64,000 nt of DNA from Halopseudomonas xinjiangensis (lineage in GTDB: Bacteria > Pseudomonadota > Gammaproteobacteria > Pseudomonadales > Pseudomonadaceae): the NCBI RefSeq assembly GCF_900104945.1, contig NZ_LT629736.1:186001-250000 (forward strand), in the 5' to 3' direction. A program made the position numbers and the translations under genes. The notes beneath the pieces are model-generated. The model did not search any database. It saw nothing but the letters and a program-made list of their open reading frames with translations, and was not told the origin of the DNA. Shown here in pieces: positions 28,352 through 37,771 of this stretch (the first letter of the stretch is position 1; every line of letters starts with the position of its first letter).

Positions 28352-29266
28352 ATGATCGTCAAGAACACAATCAATTTCATGGGGCTGCGCAGGTTCTTCT
28401 ATGCGGTCGCCGTGGTGCTTATGCTCGGCTCCGTCGTCAGCCTGGTTGTCAAACAGCTGAATCTGGGCCTGGATTTCACCGGCGGTGCGCTGGTCGAGCT
28501 CAACTATGAAGAGGCGGCTGATCTGGAGTCGATCCGCCAGACGCTGCACGCGGCGGGCTGGGATGATGCCGTTGTGCAGAACTTCGGTGCATCCACCGAT
28601 GTGTTGATCCGTCTGGCCAGTGATGATCCCGATCTTGGCAGCGAAATCGCCAGACTGATTCAGACCGAAGATGCCGGTGAGGTTACCGTCGAGCGGGTCG
28701 AGTTCATCGGGCCGCAGGTCGGCGAGGAGCTGCGTGACCAGGGTGGTCTGGGCATGCTGCTGGCGATGGGGGGCATTCTTCTCTACGTTTCGCTGCGCTT
28801 CCAGATGAAGTTTGCTGTGGCGGCAATCGTGGCGTTGGTGCACGACGTGATCTTCACGCTTGGGTTCTTCGCCTTCTTCGGTCTGTCTTTCGATCTGACG
28901 GTGCTGGCTGCGTTACTGGCGGTGATTGGCTACTCGTTGAACGACACCATCGTGGTGTTCGACCGGGTTCGGGAAAACCTGCGGTTCATGCGCAAGACCG
29001 ATCTGGTCGAGATCATCAACGTATCCACCACCCAGACGCTTGGCCGTACGTTGGCCACGTCGTTATCGACGGTGATCGTGCTGCTGGCATTGTTCTGGTT
29101 CGGCGGCGAGAACATCCATGGCTTCGCCACGGCACTGCTGATCGGTGTAGGCGTCGGTACTTATTCGTCGATCTACGTGGCGAACGGCCTGTTGGTGACC
29201 ATGAACCTCACCCGCGAGGATCTGATTCCTCCGCAGGTAGAGGAGGCTGTAGACGACCGCCCCTAG
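28352..29266 (+). CDS. secF: Protein translocase subunit SecF
   Basis: This 304-residue partner of SecD begins 10 bp after it. The first membrane helix and the GLDFTGGALVEL motif are followed by a periplasmic domain and C-terminal helices containing IGYSLNDTIVVFDRVRENLR, the conserved SecF signature. The last residues are acidic and cytoplasmic. A strong bidirectional terminator follows. Confidence 0.97.
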   Translation: MIVKNTINFMGLRRFFYAVAVVLMLGSVVSLVVKQLNLGLDFTGGALVELNYEEAADLESIRQTLHAAGWDDAVVQNFGASTDVLIRLASDDPDLGSEIARLIQTEDAGEVTVERVEFIGPQVGEELRDQGGLGMLLAMGGILLYVSLRFQMKFAVAAIVALVHDVIFTLGFFAFFGLSFDLTVLAALLAVIGYSLNDTIVVFDRVRENLRFMRKTDLVEIINVSTTQTLGRTLATSLSTVIVLLALFWFGGENIHGFATALLIGVGVGTYSSIYVANGLLVTMNLTREDLIPPQVEEAVDDRP

Positions 29267-29293
29267 GCAAGCAAGGCCGAGTCGGCGCAGACT

Positions 29294-29327
29294 AAAAAGC
29301 CCGCACGGATATCCGTGCGGGCTTTTT
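29294..29327. terminator. Bidirectional rho-independent terminator between secF and suhB
   Basis: The 17-bp arms AAAAAGCCCGCACGGAT (29294-29310) and its exact complement (29311-29327) form one uninterrupted palindrome with A- and T-runs at its ends, so it can serve both converging genes. Confidence 0.95.
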
Positions 29328-29399
29328 CATTCTTAGGGCTACGAAGCAGAAGTTGCGTTGATGATCTTCGAAATCGGAGCCCTGGCCTCCCCCGGCTGG

Positions 29400-29427
29400 C
29401 TTGCAGCTTACAGCTAGCCGCTTGAGG
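29400..29427. repeat. Degenerate heptamer repeat (four 7-bp units)
   Basis: CTTGCAG, CTTACAG, CTAGCCG and CTTGAGG stand in tandem. Read on the other strand the phase is AGCTGTA, AGCTGCA and related units. A similar array (AGCTGAA AGCTGAA CGCTGAG on the minus strand) lies at 48243-48270. It sits between the secF terminator and the suhB stop. Confidence 0.55.
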
Positions 29428-29439
29428 CTGATGAAACGC

Positions 29440-30255
29440 TCAGCGCTTCATGCCTGGCGTCAGGTGCGGCTGGATCGCGGTCAATACTGCCTTGAAGCAT
29501 TTGGGATTGCCGGCAACGATGTTGCCTTTTTCCAGGTAGTGATGCCCGCCAGTGAAGTCACTGACCAGCCCGCCAGCTTCCTGAATCAGCAGTGTGCCTG
29601 CTGCCATGTCCCACTCGGCCAGGCCGAATTCCCAGAACGCATCGAAGCGGCCAGCGGCTACGTATGCCAGATCCAGGCTGGCAGCCCCGGCGCGGCGAAT
29701 GCCTGCAGTCTGACCGACCAGGGCGCGGAACATGCCAAGGTAGTTGTCCAGCGCATCGAGCTGATCGTCACGGAACGGGAAGCCTGTGCCCAGCAGCGCG
29801 CCGTCGAGACTCTTGCGCGGGCTGACGCGCAGGCGTTTGCCGTTGAGTGCGGCGCCCCGGCCGCGGCTGGCCGTGAATTCTTCCTGGCGAATCGGGTCGA
29901 GGACGACAGCGTGCTCGATACGACCCTTGATGCGACAGGCAATGCTTACGGCGTAATGCGGCACGCCGTGGATGAAATTGGTGGTGCCATCCAGCGGATC
30001 GATGATCCACACCACATCCGCACCGTCACCGCGGCCCGGCTGAAAGCCCGACTCTTCTGCATGGATGCCATGGTCGGGGTAGGCCTTGCGCAACTGCTGG
30101 ACGATGGTCTGCTCGGCAGCCCGGTCGACCTCGGTGACGTAGTCCTTTGCGTCCTTTTCATTGATGGTCAGAACATCGAGGCGGTCTATGGAGCGATAAA
30201 TCAGTTCTCCAGCGCTGCGCGCGGCGCGCAGAGCGATGTTCAACATGGGCTGCAT
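29440..30255 (-). CDS. suhB: Inositol monophosphatase family protein SuhB
   Basis: This 271-residue Mg2+-dependent phosphatase carries the family motifs: Glu in EESGFQPG, WIIDPLDGTTNFIHG, and WDMAAGTLLIQEAGG with the third-site Asp. SuhB hydrolyses inositol phosphates in vitro and, in E. coli, is also a partner of the transcription antitermination complex on rRNA operons. I start at the ATG at 30255 (MQPMLNIALRAARSAGELI), as in SuhB proteins; the long upstream frame has no homologous content. It is divergent from trmJ, as in many gammaproteobacteria. Confidence 0.95.
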   Translation of the reverse strand: MQPMLNIALRAARSAGELIYRSIDRLDVLTINEKDAKDYVTEVDRAAEQTIVQQLRKAYPDHGIHAEESGFQPGRGDGADVVWIIDPLDGTTNFIHGVPHYAVSIACRIKGRIEHAVVLDPIRQEEFTASRGRGAALNGKRLRVSPRKSLDGALLGTGFPFRDDQLDALDNYLGMFRALVGQTAGIRRAGAASLDLAYVAAGRFDAFWEFGLAEWDMAAGTLLIQEAGGLVSDFTGGHHYLEKGNIVAGNPKCFKAVLTAIQPHLTPGMKR

Positions 30256-30393
30256 TGGGGAAATCTCTGTAAAGGAACACGAAAAGCCGGAAATTGTAGC
30301 AGACATGCTGTCCGACTTGTATGCGTCATGGTTATTGCGCGCTGGCTTTTGTAAGATGCACGGTTCCTTTAAACGCACGGCCGAGGGCAAGGT

Positions 30394-31170
30394 GTGAACA
30401 GAGTTCGCGTAGTGTTGGTGAACACCAGTCATCCGGGAAATATCGGTGGTGCCGCCCGGGCAATGAAAAACATGGGCATCTCCGAGCTGGTGCTGGTCGA
30501 CCCCGAGCGCTTCCCCGATCCGGACGCCCGCGCCCGTGCTTCGGGCGCTGACGATGTGCTCGAAGGGGCGAGGATCGTCGCGACACTCGAGGAGGCAATC
30601 AGCGATTGCGTCCTGGTGCTGGGCACCAGCGCGCGCGACCGGCGTATTCCCTGGCCGGTGGTCGATCCTCGTGAAGCGGCTGGCCTGGTGCTGGATCAGC
30701 TGGACGACGCGCCCGAAGCGACCGTGGCACTGGTGTTCGGTCGTGAAGACTCCGGCTTGACCACTGATGAGCTGCAGCGCTGCCAGTATCACGTGCATAT
30801 CCCGTCGAACCCGGAGTTCAGTTCGCTCAATCTCGCTGCCGCAGTGCAAGTGCTCTGCTACGAACTGCGCATGCTCGATTTGCAGCGGTCCGGCCAGCCA
30901 ACCAAGATGAAGAAGACCGAGACCACCTCTATCCAGAACGAGATTCCCGCTACGGCGGAGGAGATGGAACGTTTTTATGTTCATCTGGAGCAGGTGCTGG
31001 TTGAAATCGGCTTCCATGACCCTCAGAAACCGAGGCAGCTGATGCCGCGTCTGCGTCGTCTGTATGGCCGGATCAGACCCAACCAGGTGGAAATGAACAT
31101 TCTGCGCGGTATCCTGACCGAAACCCAGAAAGCTATCGGCGTCCAGGCGTCCGGTGAGCGGAGACGTTAA
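30394..31170 (+). CDS. trmJ: tRNA (cytidine/uridine-32-2'-O)-methyltransferase TrmJ
   Basis: This 258-residue SPOUT-class methyltransferase 2'-O-methylates position 32 of several tRNAs using [22 protein letters not shown] at the N-terminus, [17 protein letters not shown] and the [22 protein letters not shown] knot region are the family motifs, followed by a helical C-terminal extension. The start is a GTG. The stop lies 4 bp before cysE. Confidence 0.95.
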   Translation: MNRVRVVLVNTSHPGNIGGAARAMKNMGISELVLVDPERFPDPDARARASGADDVLEGARIVATLEEAISDCVLVLGTSARDRRIPWPVVDPREAAGLVLDQLDDAPEATVALVFGREDSGLTTDELQRCQYHVHIPSNPEFSSLNLAAAVQVLCYELRMLDLQRSGQPTKMKKTETTSIQNEIPATAEEMERFYVHLEQVLVEIGFHDPQKPRQLMPRLRRLYGRIRPNQVEMNILRGILTETQKAIGVQASGERRR

Positions 31171-31174
31171 AACC

Positions 31175-31999
31175 ATGTTCAAGCGCATGAAGGAAGACAT
31201 TGCCAGTGTGTTTCACCGGGACCCTGCCGCCCGGAATACGCTTGAGGTGCTGTTCTGTTATCCGGGTTTGCATGCGATCTGGATCCACCGGCTGAGTCAC
31301 TGGCTCTGGCAGCACGAAGCGCGTCTGCTGGCACGCATGCTGTCAAATTTCGCGCGCTGGATGACCGGCATCGAGATCCATCCGGGGGTAAAGCTGGGTC
31401 GTCGCTTCTTTATCGATCACGGCATGGGTGTGGTGATCGGCGAGACCGCCGAAATCGGCGACGACGTTACCCTTTATCAGGGGGTCACGCTTGGCGGTAC
31501 CAGCTGGGGCAAGGGCAAGCGTCATCCCACGCTGGAAGACGGCGTGGTCGTCGGAGCCGGCGCCAAGGTGCTGGGGCCGTTCACCGTGGGCGCCGGGGCC
31601 AAGATCGGCTCGAACGCAGTGGTGACCAAGCCGGTACCCGCCGGCGCCACGGCTGTGGGAATTCCCGGAAGGATCATTGTGAAGGAGCCGGCAGAGGAGC
31701 TGGGCGAGCAGTCGGCTCGGCGCCAGGAGATGGCCGAGAAGCTCGGCTTCGATTCCTACGGCGTCACCAAGGACATGCCGGACCCGGTCGCGCGTGCCAT
31801 CGAGCGCATGCTCGACCACATGCACGCCGTAGACAAGCGTATGGAAGGCATGTGCCGCGCTCTGAGCGAACTGGGCAGCGACTACTGCGCCAAGGATCTG
31901 CCGCGTCTGGATGATCATGACTTCGACATACTCAAGAGCGACTCGGTCGCGCCGGATACCGGCGCCGCGCCAGTCGACGAGACACAGGCCAAGTACTGA
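31175..31999 (+). CDS. cysE: Serine O-acetyltransferase
   Basis: This 274-residue left-handed beta-helix acyltransferase makes O-acetylserine from serine and acetyl-CoA, the first step of cysteine synthesis. [19 protein letters not shown] contains the catalytic His/Asp set, and hexapeptide repeats run on through [20 protein letters not shown]. It is the short Pseudomonas/cyanobacterial-type CysE, with a long C-terminal tail. The ATG at 31175 is chosen over an upstream GTG that overlaps trmJ. Its TGA overlaps the iscS ATG, giving unusually tight coupling to the desulfurase. Confidence 0.94.
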   Translation: MFKRMKEDIASVFHRDPAARNTLEVLFCYPGLHAIWIHRLSHWLWQHEARLLARMLSNFARWMTGIEIHPGVKLGRRFFIDHGMGVVIGETAEIGDDVTLYQGVTLGGTSWGKGKRHPTLEDGVVVGAGAKVLGPFTVGAGAKIGSNAVVTKPVPAGATAVGIPGRIIVKEPAEELGEQSARRQEMAEKLGFDSYGVTKDMPDPVARAIERMLDHMHAVDKRMEGMCRALSELGSDYCAKDLPRLDDHDFDILKSDSVAPDTGAAPVDETQAKY

Positions 32000-33153
32000 T
32001 GCGACTGCCGATCTACCTCGACTATGCAGCGACTACGCCGGTTGATCCGCGCGTCGCCGAGAAGATGATGGCCTGCCTGACGTTGGACGGCAATTTTGCC
32101 AACCCGGCCTCGCGGTCGCATATTTATGGTTGGAAGGCCGAGGAATCGGTCGAGGCCGCTCGCCGTCAGGTCGCTGATCTGGTTGGTGCCGATCCCAGGG
32201 AGATCGTCTGGACGTCCGGCGCCACCGAATCGAACAATCTGGCGATCAAAGGCACGGCCCATGCTCTGGCGCACCGCGGCCGCCATCTGGTCACCTCGCG
32301 CATCGAGCACAAGGCGGTACTCGATAGTTGTCGCCAGCTCGAACAGGAAGGCTTCGAGGTGACCTATCTCGATCCGGGTGCTGACGGCGTAGTCACTCCG
32401 CAAGCGCTCGGCGAGGCGCTTCGGGAAGACACCATCCTGGTGACACTGATGCACGTGAACAACGAAATCGGCACGGTGCATGATCTGGCGGGGCTGGGAG
32501 CGGTCGTGCATGAGCATGGTGCGCTGTTCCATGTGGATGCAGCGCAATCCACCGGCAAGCTTGCGATCGACCTGAAGACGCTGCCGGTCGATCTGATGTC
32601 CTTCAGCGCGCACAAGACGTACGGGCCCAAGGGTATCGGGGCGCTATACGTTCGCCGCTCACTCGAGGTGCGGCCACAGGCGCTGATACACGGGGGCGGC
32701 CATGAGCGCGGTATGCGCTCCGGGACCCTGCCGACACACCAGATTGTCGGCATGGGCGAGGCTTTCGAGCTGGCAGGGCTATCCATGTCGGCAGAGCGCG
32801 AACGAATCAGCGATCTGCACACGCGCTTTCTGGCAGGGCTGGAGGCACTTGAGGGCGTCCAGCTCAATGGCAGCGCGAGCAGCCGCGTACCGCATAATCT
32901 CAATGTGTCGTTTTCCGGAGTCGACGGCGAGTTGCTGCTGCTGTCGCTCAAGGATCTGGCACTCTCGACCGGTTCGGCCTGCACCTCTGCGGCGGTGGAA
33001 CCATCCTATGTGCTCCGCGGCATCGGCTTGTCCGACGAGCGAGCACATGGCTCGCTGCGCATTTCCCTGGGCCGATTCACCTCCGCGGAAGAGGTGGACC
33101 AGGCGACTGGCATCCTTTGCGACGTCGTCACCCGCCTGCGCAAGAGTTCCTGA
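31999..33153 (+). CDS. iscS: Cysteine desulfurase IscS with a shortened C-terminus
   Basis: This 384-residue PLP enzyme releases sulfur from cysteine as an enzyme persulfide. Numbering matches E. coli IscS: His104, Asp180, the PLP Lys206 (SFSAHKTYG) and the persulfide Cys328 (STGSACTSA), and [15 protein letters not shown] is intact. E. coli IscS has 404 residues; this protein ends at LRKSS and lacks the PLWEMYKQGV-type tail that contributes to IscU binding. No iscR, iscU, iscA, hscB, hscA, fdx or iscX flanks it; cysE overlaps it by one base and ndk is next. It may serve tRNA thiolation rather than cluster assembly (inference). Confidence 0.9.
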   Translation: MRLPIYLDYAATTPVDPRVAEKMMACLTLDGNFANPASRSHIYGWKAEESVEAARRQVADLVGADPREIVWTSGATESNNLAIKGTAHALAHRGRHLVTSRIEHKAVLDSCRQLEQEGFEVTYLDPGADGVVTPQALGEALREDTILVTLMHVNNEIGTVHDLAGLGAVVHEHGALFHVDAAQSTGKLAIDLKTLPVDLMSFSAHKTYGPKGIGALYVRRSLEVRPQALIHGGGHERGMRSGTLPTHQIVGMGEAFELAGLSMSAERERISDLHTRFLAGLEALEGVQLNGSASSRVPHNLNVSFSGVDGELLLLSLKDLALSTGSACTSAAVEPSYVLRGIGLSDERAHGSLRISLGRFTSAEEVDQATGILCDVVTRLRKSS

Positions 33154-33201
33154 CACAACGCCTTGCAGTTCGATCTGCAGGGCTGTTACGCATTTGTAAT
33201 C

Positions 33202-33224
33202 AACCTGCGTATAATCCGCAGGTT
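33202..33224. promoter_or_regulatory. Inverted repeat enclosing the ndk -10 box
   Basis: AACCTGCG at 33202-33209 and CGCAGGTT at 33217-33224 are exact complements, and the spacer TATAATC holds a consensus -10. A weak TTACGC at 33186-33191 could be the -35. A protein bound here would cover the promoter. It lies 52 bp before the ndk ATG. Confidence 0.55.
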
Positions 33225-33275
33225 AACAATCTCTCGTAACCTTCTATCCTGTCTAATAACTGTCTGGAGAGTTTT

Positions 33276-33707
33276 ATGGCTGTTGAACGCACTCTGTCCA
33301 TCATCAAGCCCGACGCCGTTGCCAAGAACGTCATCGGTCAGATCATCAGCCGTTTCGAGCAGGCTGATCTGCGCGTGGTCGCGGCCAAGATGGTACAGCT
33401 GTCCCAGTCGGACGCCGAAGGCTTCTACGCCGAGCACAAGGAGCGTCCGTTCTTCAAGGATCTGGTTGCGTTCATGACTTCCGGTCCGGTCGTTGTCCAG
33501 GTGCTTGAAGGCGAAGGCGCGGTACTGAAGAATCGCGACCTGATGGGCGCTACCAACCCGAAGGAAGCGGCTGCCGGCACTATCCGCGCCGACTTCGCCG
33601 AGTCAATCGATGCGAACGCCGTTCACGGTTCCGATTCGACTACTTCGGCTGCCCGCGAAGTCGCTTACTTCTTCGCTGAAACCGAACTCTGCCCGCGTAG
33701 CCGCTAA
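33276..33707 (+). CDS. ndk: Nucleoside-diphosphate kinase
   Basis: This 143-residue enzyme moves the gamma-phosphate of ATP to other NDPs through a phosphohistidine in NAVHGSDS (about His117). The [13 protein letters not shown] opening and the [15 protein letters not shown] to YFFAETELC end are diagnostic. TGGAGA precedes the ATG. In related genomes ndk follows iscX; here it follows iscS directly, with its own promoter. Confidence 0.97.
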   Translation: MAVERTLSIIKPDAVAKNVIGQIISRFEQADLRVVAAKMVQLSQSDAEGFYAEHKERPFFKDLVAFMTSGPVVVQVLEGEGAVLKNRDLMGATNPKEAAAGTIRADFAESIDANAVHGSDSTTSAAREVAYFFAETELCPRSR

Positions 33708-33739
33708 GCGCAGACCCGACCTGGAGTGATGTCATCTCT

Positions 33740-34897
33740 ATGACCGACACCGTTACCAAGACCAATCTGCTGGGTCTGACTCAGCCGAAGATGGAAGCGT
33801 TCTTCGAGGAAATCGGGGAAAAGCGTTTCCGTGCCGGTCAGGTGATGAAATGGATACATCACTTCGGCGTCGCCGATTTTGACGAGATGACCAATCTCGG
33901 CAAGGCCCTGCGCGAAAAGCTCAAGGCCCGTGCCGAGATTCGCGGTCCGGAAATCGTCAGTGAAGATATTTCCCGAGACGGCACGCGCAAGTGGGTCGTG
34001 CGTGTCGCTTCGGGCAGTTGCGTCGAGACGGTGTACATACCGCAAAACGGCCGCGGCACCCTGTGTGTTTCCTCGCAGGCGGGCTGTGCGCTGGACTGCA
34101 GCTTCTGTTCGACCGGCAAGCAAGGTTTCAATAGCGATCTGACCGTGGCCGAGATCATCGGTCAGGTCTGGGTCGCCAACAAGTCTTTCGGGACAGTCCC
34201 GGCGAAAGTCGACCGGGCGATCACCAACGTGGTGATGATGGGTATGGGTGAGCCGCTGCTCAACTTCGACAACGTCGTCGATGCCATGACCCTGATGATG
34301 GACGACCTCGGTTACGGTATTTCCAAGCGCAAGGTGACACTGTCCACCTCGGGCGTGGTCCCGATGATTGACAAGCTGGCGTCGGTCACCGACGTAGCGT
34401 TGGCGTTGTCGTTGCACGCGCCCAACGATCAGCTGCGTAACGAGCTGGTACCGATCAACCGCAAGTATCCTCTGGACATGCTGCTCGCTTCTTGCAACCG
34501 GTATATTGCCGGGCTTGGCGAAAAGCGTTACCTGACCATCGAATACACTCTGCTCAAGGACGTCAACGACCAGCCTGAGCACGCCGAACAGTTGATCGAG
34601 CTGCTGCGCCAGACGCCTTGCAAGATCAACCTGATTCCGTTCAATCCGTTCCCGCATTCGGGCTACGAGCGGCCGAGCAACAACGCCATTCGCCGTTTCC
34701 AGGACATGCTGCATCGGGCCGGCTACAACGTGACCGTGCGCACGACGCGGGGCGAGGATATCGATGCGGCCTGCGGTCAGCTGGTAGGCCAGGTGGCCGA
34801 CCGTACCCGCCGTAGCGAGCGCTACATCGCGGTGCGCCAGTTGGCGACCGATGGTACGGCCGGCATCGTGCCGCCTGTCTCCAGTCGCCAGGTCTGA
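33740..34897 (+). CDS. rlmN: Dual-specificity 23S rRNA/tRNA adenine-C2 methyltransferase
   Basis: This 385-residue radical-SAM enzyme methylates A2503 of 23S rRNA and A37 of some tRNAs. The 4Fe-4S ligands are Cys116, Cys120 and Cys123 in [14 protein letters not shown], and the methyl-carrying Cys lies near residue 352 in [24 protein letters not shown] is the SAM-contact motif. It lies 32 bp after ndk and precedes the pilus lipoprotein gene in the conserved order. It depends on an FeS cluster, which matters because the isc genes are missing upstream. Confidence 0.96.
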   Translation: MTDTVTKTNLLGLTQPKMEAFFEEIGEKRFRAGQVMKWIHHFGVADFDEMTNLGKALREKLKARAEIRGPEIVSEDISRDGTRKWVVRVASGSCVETVYIPQNGRGTLCVSSQAGCALDCSFCSTGKQGFNSDLTVAEIIGQVWVANKSFGTVPAKVDRAITNVVMMGMGEPLLNFDNVVDAMTLMMDDLGYGISKRKVTLSTSGVVPMIDKLASVTDVALALSLHAPNDQLRNELVPINRKYPLDMLLASCNRYIAGLGEKRYLTIEYTLLKDVNDQPEHAEQLIELLRQTPCKINLIPFNPFPHSGYERPSNNAIRRFQDMLHRAGYNVTVRTTRGEDIDAACGQLVGQVADRTRRSERYIAVRQLATDGTAGIVPPVSSRQV

Positions 34898-34912
34898 CGA
34901 GGTGATTCAGGA

Positions 34913-35671
34913 ATGATCAAGCCGATAGTCACAGTATGGATGCTGAGCTTGGTATTGACCGGTTGCATGACCACGACCGGGGATAAGCCGCGCAAGACCG
35001 ACCCGAATGCAGCGCGCGATTCCTATATACAACTTGGCATCGGGTATCTGCAGGAAGGCGAGACCGAGCGCGCCAAGGCGCCGCTCAGCGAGGCATTGCG
35101 GATCGATCCACGTTCGTCAGCCGCCCATATGGCGCTGGCCCTGGTGTTCCAGCAGGAAGGCGAAGACGTTTCGGCGGAAAAGCATTTCCGCGCAGCGCTG
35201 GCCAGCGAGCCGGACAGCGCCCGCATTCTGAATAACTACGGAGCCTTCCTGCTGGAGCAGGAGCGCTACGAGGAAGCATTGCGTCACTTCGAGAAAGCTG
35301 CGCTCGATACCCTGTATCGAGAGCGCTCACGAGTGTTCGAGAATCTTGGTCTGACGCACATGCGGATGGGCAATATGGACGAAGCCAAGGCCAGCTTCGA
35401 GCGCGCGCTGCGGCTGAATAGCCGGCAGCCGCTGGCTCTGCTGGAATTGGCAAAGATCGAATTTGAAGCCCAGAATTATGTACCAGCCTGGGAATACTAT
35501 CGCCGCTTTACCCAGCTGTCGGGCCAAACTGCATCCAGCCTCTGGTTGGGCGTGCAACTGGCTCGTCGGTTCGAAGACCACAGCCGGGCTGCGAGCTATG
35601 CATTGCAACTGCGCCGCCTCTATCCAGTCAGTCCCGAGGCCAAAGCGCTCAAAGCGTCGGAGTCATCATGA
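34913..35671 (+). CDS. pilW: Type IV pilus biogenesis/stability lipoprotein PilW (PilF)
   Basis: This 252-residue outer-membrane lipoprotein has a lipobox LTGC (Cys18) and a run of TPR repeats from about residue 35 (IQLGIGYLQEGETERAKAPL, then ILNNYGAFLLEQERYEEALR). It is the pilotin that helps secretin PilQ assemble for type IV pili. It overlaps the next gene by 4 bp (ATGA), suggesting coupled expression with the RodZ-like protein. Confidence 0.92.
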   Translation: MIKPIVTVWMLSLVLTGCMTTTGDKPRKTDPNAARDSYIQLGIGYLQEGETERAKAPLSEALRIDPRSSAAHMALALVFQQEGEDVSAEKHFRAALASEPDSARILNNYGAFLLEQERYEEALRHFEKAALDTLYRERSRVFENLGLTHMRMGNMDEAKASFERALRLNSRQPLALLELAKIEFEAQNYVPAWEYYRRFTQLSGQTASSLWLGVQLARRFEDHSRAASYALQLRRLYPVSPEAKALKASESS

Positions 35672-36642
35672 GCTCAGATCAAAACGATTTTGCAGCCGGC
35701 AGCCAGGATGCGCCGCGGTTCGCCAGCCCCGGCGAGGCCCTGCGCGACGCGCGGCTCCAGCATGGACTGGATGCGACCCAGGTCGCGGAAGCGCTGAGGT
35801 TGTCGCCGAAGACCCTGGAATACATCGAGACCGGGCAGTTCGATCGGTTGCCGGGCGACACGTTCGGTCGCGGTTACATCCGCGCCTACGCCCGTCTGCT
35901 GAAACTCGATCCAACCCCTTACGTACTCGCCTATGATCGCCAGATGGGGATCCAGGAGCGTGAACGGCCTGTCCACGGCATCAGTCAGGTGGCGCCCTAC
36001 ACCCAATCCAGCCGGTTGTGGGTGCGCGGCACGACGGCAGCGTTGATGCTTGCGGTGGTCGGTTGCGGTGTATGGTGGTGGAGCGCGGATCAGCGGCCCC
36101 AGCAGGCACAGCTTGCCAGTAGCCCGGATGGACTGCTCGAAGACGTGCAGATCGATTCACTGCCGCCGCCGGTGCCGATTCCAGGTATGCAGCGCGCCAA
36201 CCTGTCATTGATCGAGCGGCCCGAAAGCGGCGCGGACCTGGCGAGCTACAGCGCGCCAGGGGGCGCGGCCGAGCAGGCCGATACCGCCACTGAGCAACGC
36301 GCGGTAAGCGCGTCGAATACAGCGGCAGCGCCGACGCCACCGGCAGCAGTCGAGCCACAGCCGGCCACCGCCACTGCCACCTCGACCAGCGACGGTCGCA
36401 ATCTGCAGATGAGCTTCAGCGACAACTGCTGGGTGCAGATCAGCACGATGGAGGGCAGGGTCGTGCACAGTGGGCTTATGCAGGCCGGGCAGAGCATTAC
36501 CATCCCGCAGCAGGGCCCGCTTCAGGTGGTCATTGGCGCCGTCGAAGCAGTTGAATCCATTCAGCTTGCCGGTGCGCCTGTCCAGTTGCCCAGCCACAAA
36601 CAGTCCGGCGTAGTGCGTCTGCGTCTCGACGAACGGGGTTGA
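35668..36642 (+). CDS. RodZ-like helix-turn-helix / DUF4115 membrane protein
   Basis: This 324-residue protein has a cytoplasmic HTH_25 domain ([35 protein letters not shown]), one membrane helix near residues 113-133 ([17 protein letters not shown]), an Ala/Pro/Thr-rich periplasmic linker and a C-terminal DUF4115 domain ([20 protein letters not shown]). This is the RodZ layout; RodZ links MreB to the cell-wall machinery and sets rod shape. It overlaps both pilW and ispG. Confidence 0.9.
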   Translation: MSSDQNDFAAGSQDAPRFASPGEALRDARLQHGLDATQVAEALRLSPKTLEYIETGQFDRLPGDTFGRGYIRAYARLLKLDPTPYVLAYDRQMGIQERERPVHGISQVAPYTQSSRLWVRGTTAALMLAVVGCGVWWWSADQRPQQAQLASSPDGLLEDVQIDSLPPPVPIPGMQRANLSLIERPESGADLASYSAPGGAAEQADTATEQRAVSASNTAAAPTPPAAVEPQPATATATSTSDGRNLQMSFSDNCWVQISTMEGRVVHSGLMQAGQSITIPQQGPLQVVIGAVEAVESIQLAGAPVQLPSHKQSGVVRLRLDERG

Positions 36643-37757
36643 TGATGCACCAGTCTTCGCCGGTCAAACGCCGGATATCGCGACAGATCAAGGTTGGCTC
36701 GGTTCTGGTTGGAGGCGATGCACCGATTTCGGTGCAGAGCATGACCAATACGGAGACTTGTGACGTCGATGCGACCGTTGCGCAGATCCAGCGCCTGGAA
36801 GCGGCCGGTGCCGACATCGTGCGTGTCTCGGTGCCGAGCATGGAAGCTGCCGAAGCCTTCGGCAGAATCCGCCAGCAGACCAGCATGGCCCTCGTTGCGG
36901 ATATTCATTTCGACTACAAGATCGCTCTGCGGGTAGCCGAACTGGGCGTCGATTGTTTGCGGATCAACCCGGGCAACATCGGTCGTGAAGATCGTGTGCG
37001 CGCCGTAGTCGATGCTGCAAGACATCACGGCATCCCGATCCGTATCGGCGTGAACGCCGGCTCGCTGGAAAAGGACCTGCAGAAGAAATACGGCGAACCG
37101 ACGCCGGAGGCCCTGGTCGAGTCGGCATTGCGCCACGTAGAGCATCTGGATCGCCTGGACTTCCAGGACTTCAAGGTCAGTGTCAAGGCGTCCGACGTGT
37201 TCATGGCGGTCGGCGCCTATCGGCTGCTCGCCAGCCAGATCGAACAGCCGCTCCATCTGGGTATTACCGAGGCCGGTGGCTTGCGTTCGGGTACGGTGAA
37301 GTCTGCGGTCGGTCTGGGCATGCTCCTGGCCGACGGTATTGGCGACACCATCCGCATCTCGTTGGCAGCCGACCCGGTCGAGGAGATCAAGGTCGGTTTC
37401 GATATCCTCAAGTCGTTGCGGTTGCGCTCGCGCGGTATCAACTTCATTGCCTGCCCCAGCTGCTCGCGGCAGAACTTCGATGTGGTCAAGACCATGAACG
37501 AGCTGGAATCCCGGCTGGATGATGTACTGGTTCCGCTGGACGTCGCGGTCATCGGCTGCGTCGTCAATGGTCCGGGTGAAGCGCGCGAAGCGGATATCGG
37601 GTTGACTGGCGGTACGCCGAATAATCTGATGTACGTCGATGGGAGTCCTGACCAGAAGGTCGACAACGACAACCTGGTGGACCGTCTGGAACAAATGATT
37701 CGTGAGAAAGTAGCCGCCAAGTTGGCGCTCGACGCCAACACCATCGCTCGCGGCTGA
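36642..37757 (+). CDS. ispG: 4-hydroxy-3-methylbut-2-enyl-diphosphate synthase (flavodoxin)
   Basis: This 371-residue enzyme makes HMBPP in the MEP isoprenoid pathway using a 4Fe-4S cluster. [24 protein letters not shown] and [10 protein letters not shown] are at the N-terminal TIM barrel, and the cluster Cys residues lie in [10 protein letters not shown] and [10 protein letters not shown]. The ATG at 36642 overlaps the rodZ-like TGA. This essential FeS enzyme shows that the cell must assemble clusters somehow despite the missing isc genes. Confidence 0.97.
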   Translation: MMHQSSPVKRRISRQIKVGSVLVGGDAPISVQSMTNTETCDVDATVAQIQRLEAAGADIVRVSVPSMEAAEAFGRIRQQTSMALVADIHFDYKIALRVAELGVDCLRINPGNIGREDRVRAVVDAARHHGIPIRIGVNAGSLEKDLQKKYGEPTPEALVESALRHVEHLDRLDFQDFKVSVKASDVFMAVGAYRLLASQIEQPLHLGITEAGGLRSGTVKSAVGLGMLLADGIGDTIRISLAADPVEEIKVGFDILKSLRLRSRGINFIACPSCSRQNFDVVKTMNELESRLDDVLVPLDVAVIGCVVNGPGEAREADIGLTGGTPNNLMYVDGSPDQKVDNDNLVDRLEQMIREKVAAKLALDANTIARG

Positions 37758-37771
37758 TTAAGGAAAGTACT

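Noticed and set aside
30256-31200. Extended upstream reading frame of suhB, which would give a 586-residue protein
   Set aside because: The extra 315 residues are antisense to trmJ and unlike any SuhB; the normal start MQPMLN lies at 30255.
33154-33275. Possible remnants of iscU or iscR between iscS and ndk
   Set aside because: I looked for the IscU motif around its cysteines and for an IscR HTH in all frames; only the ndk promoter region is visible.
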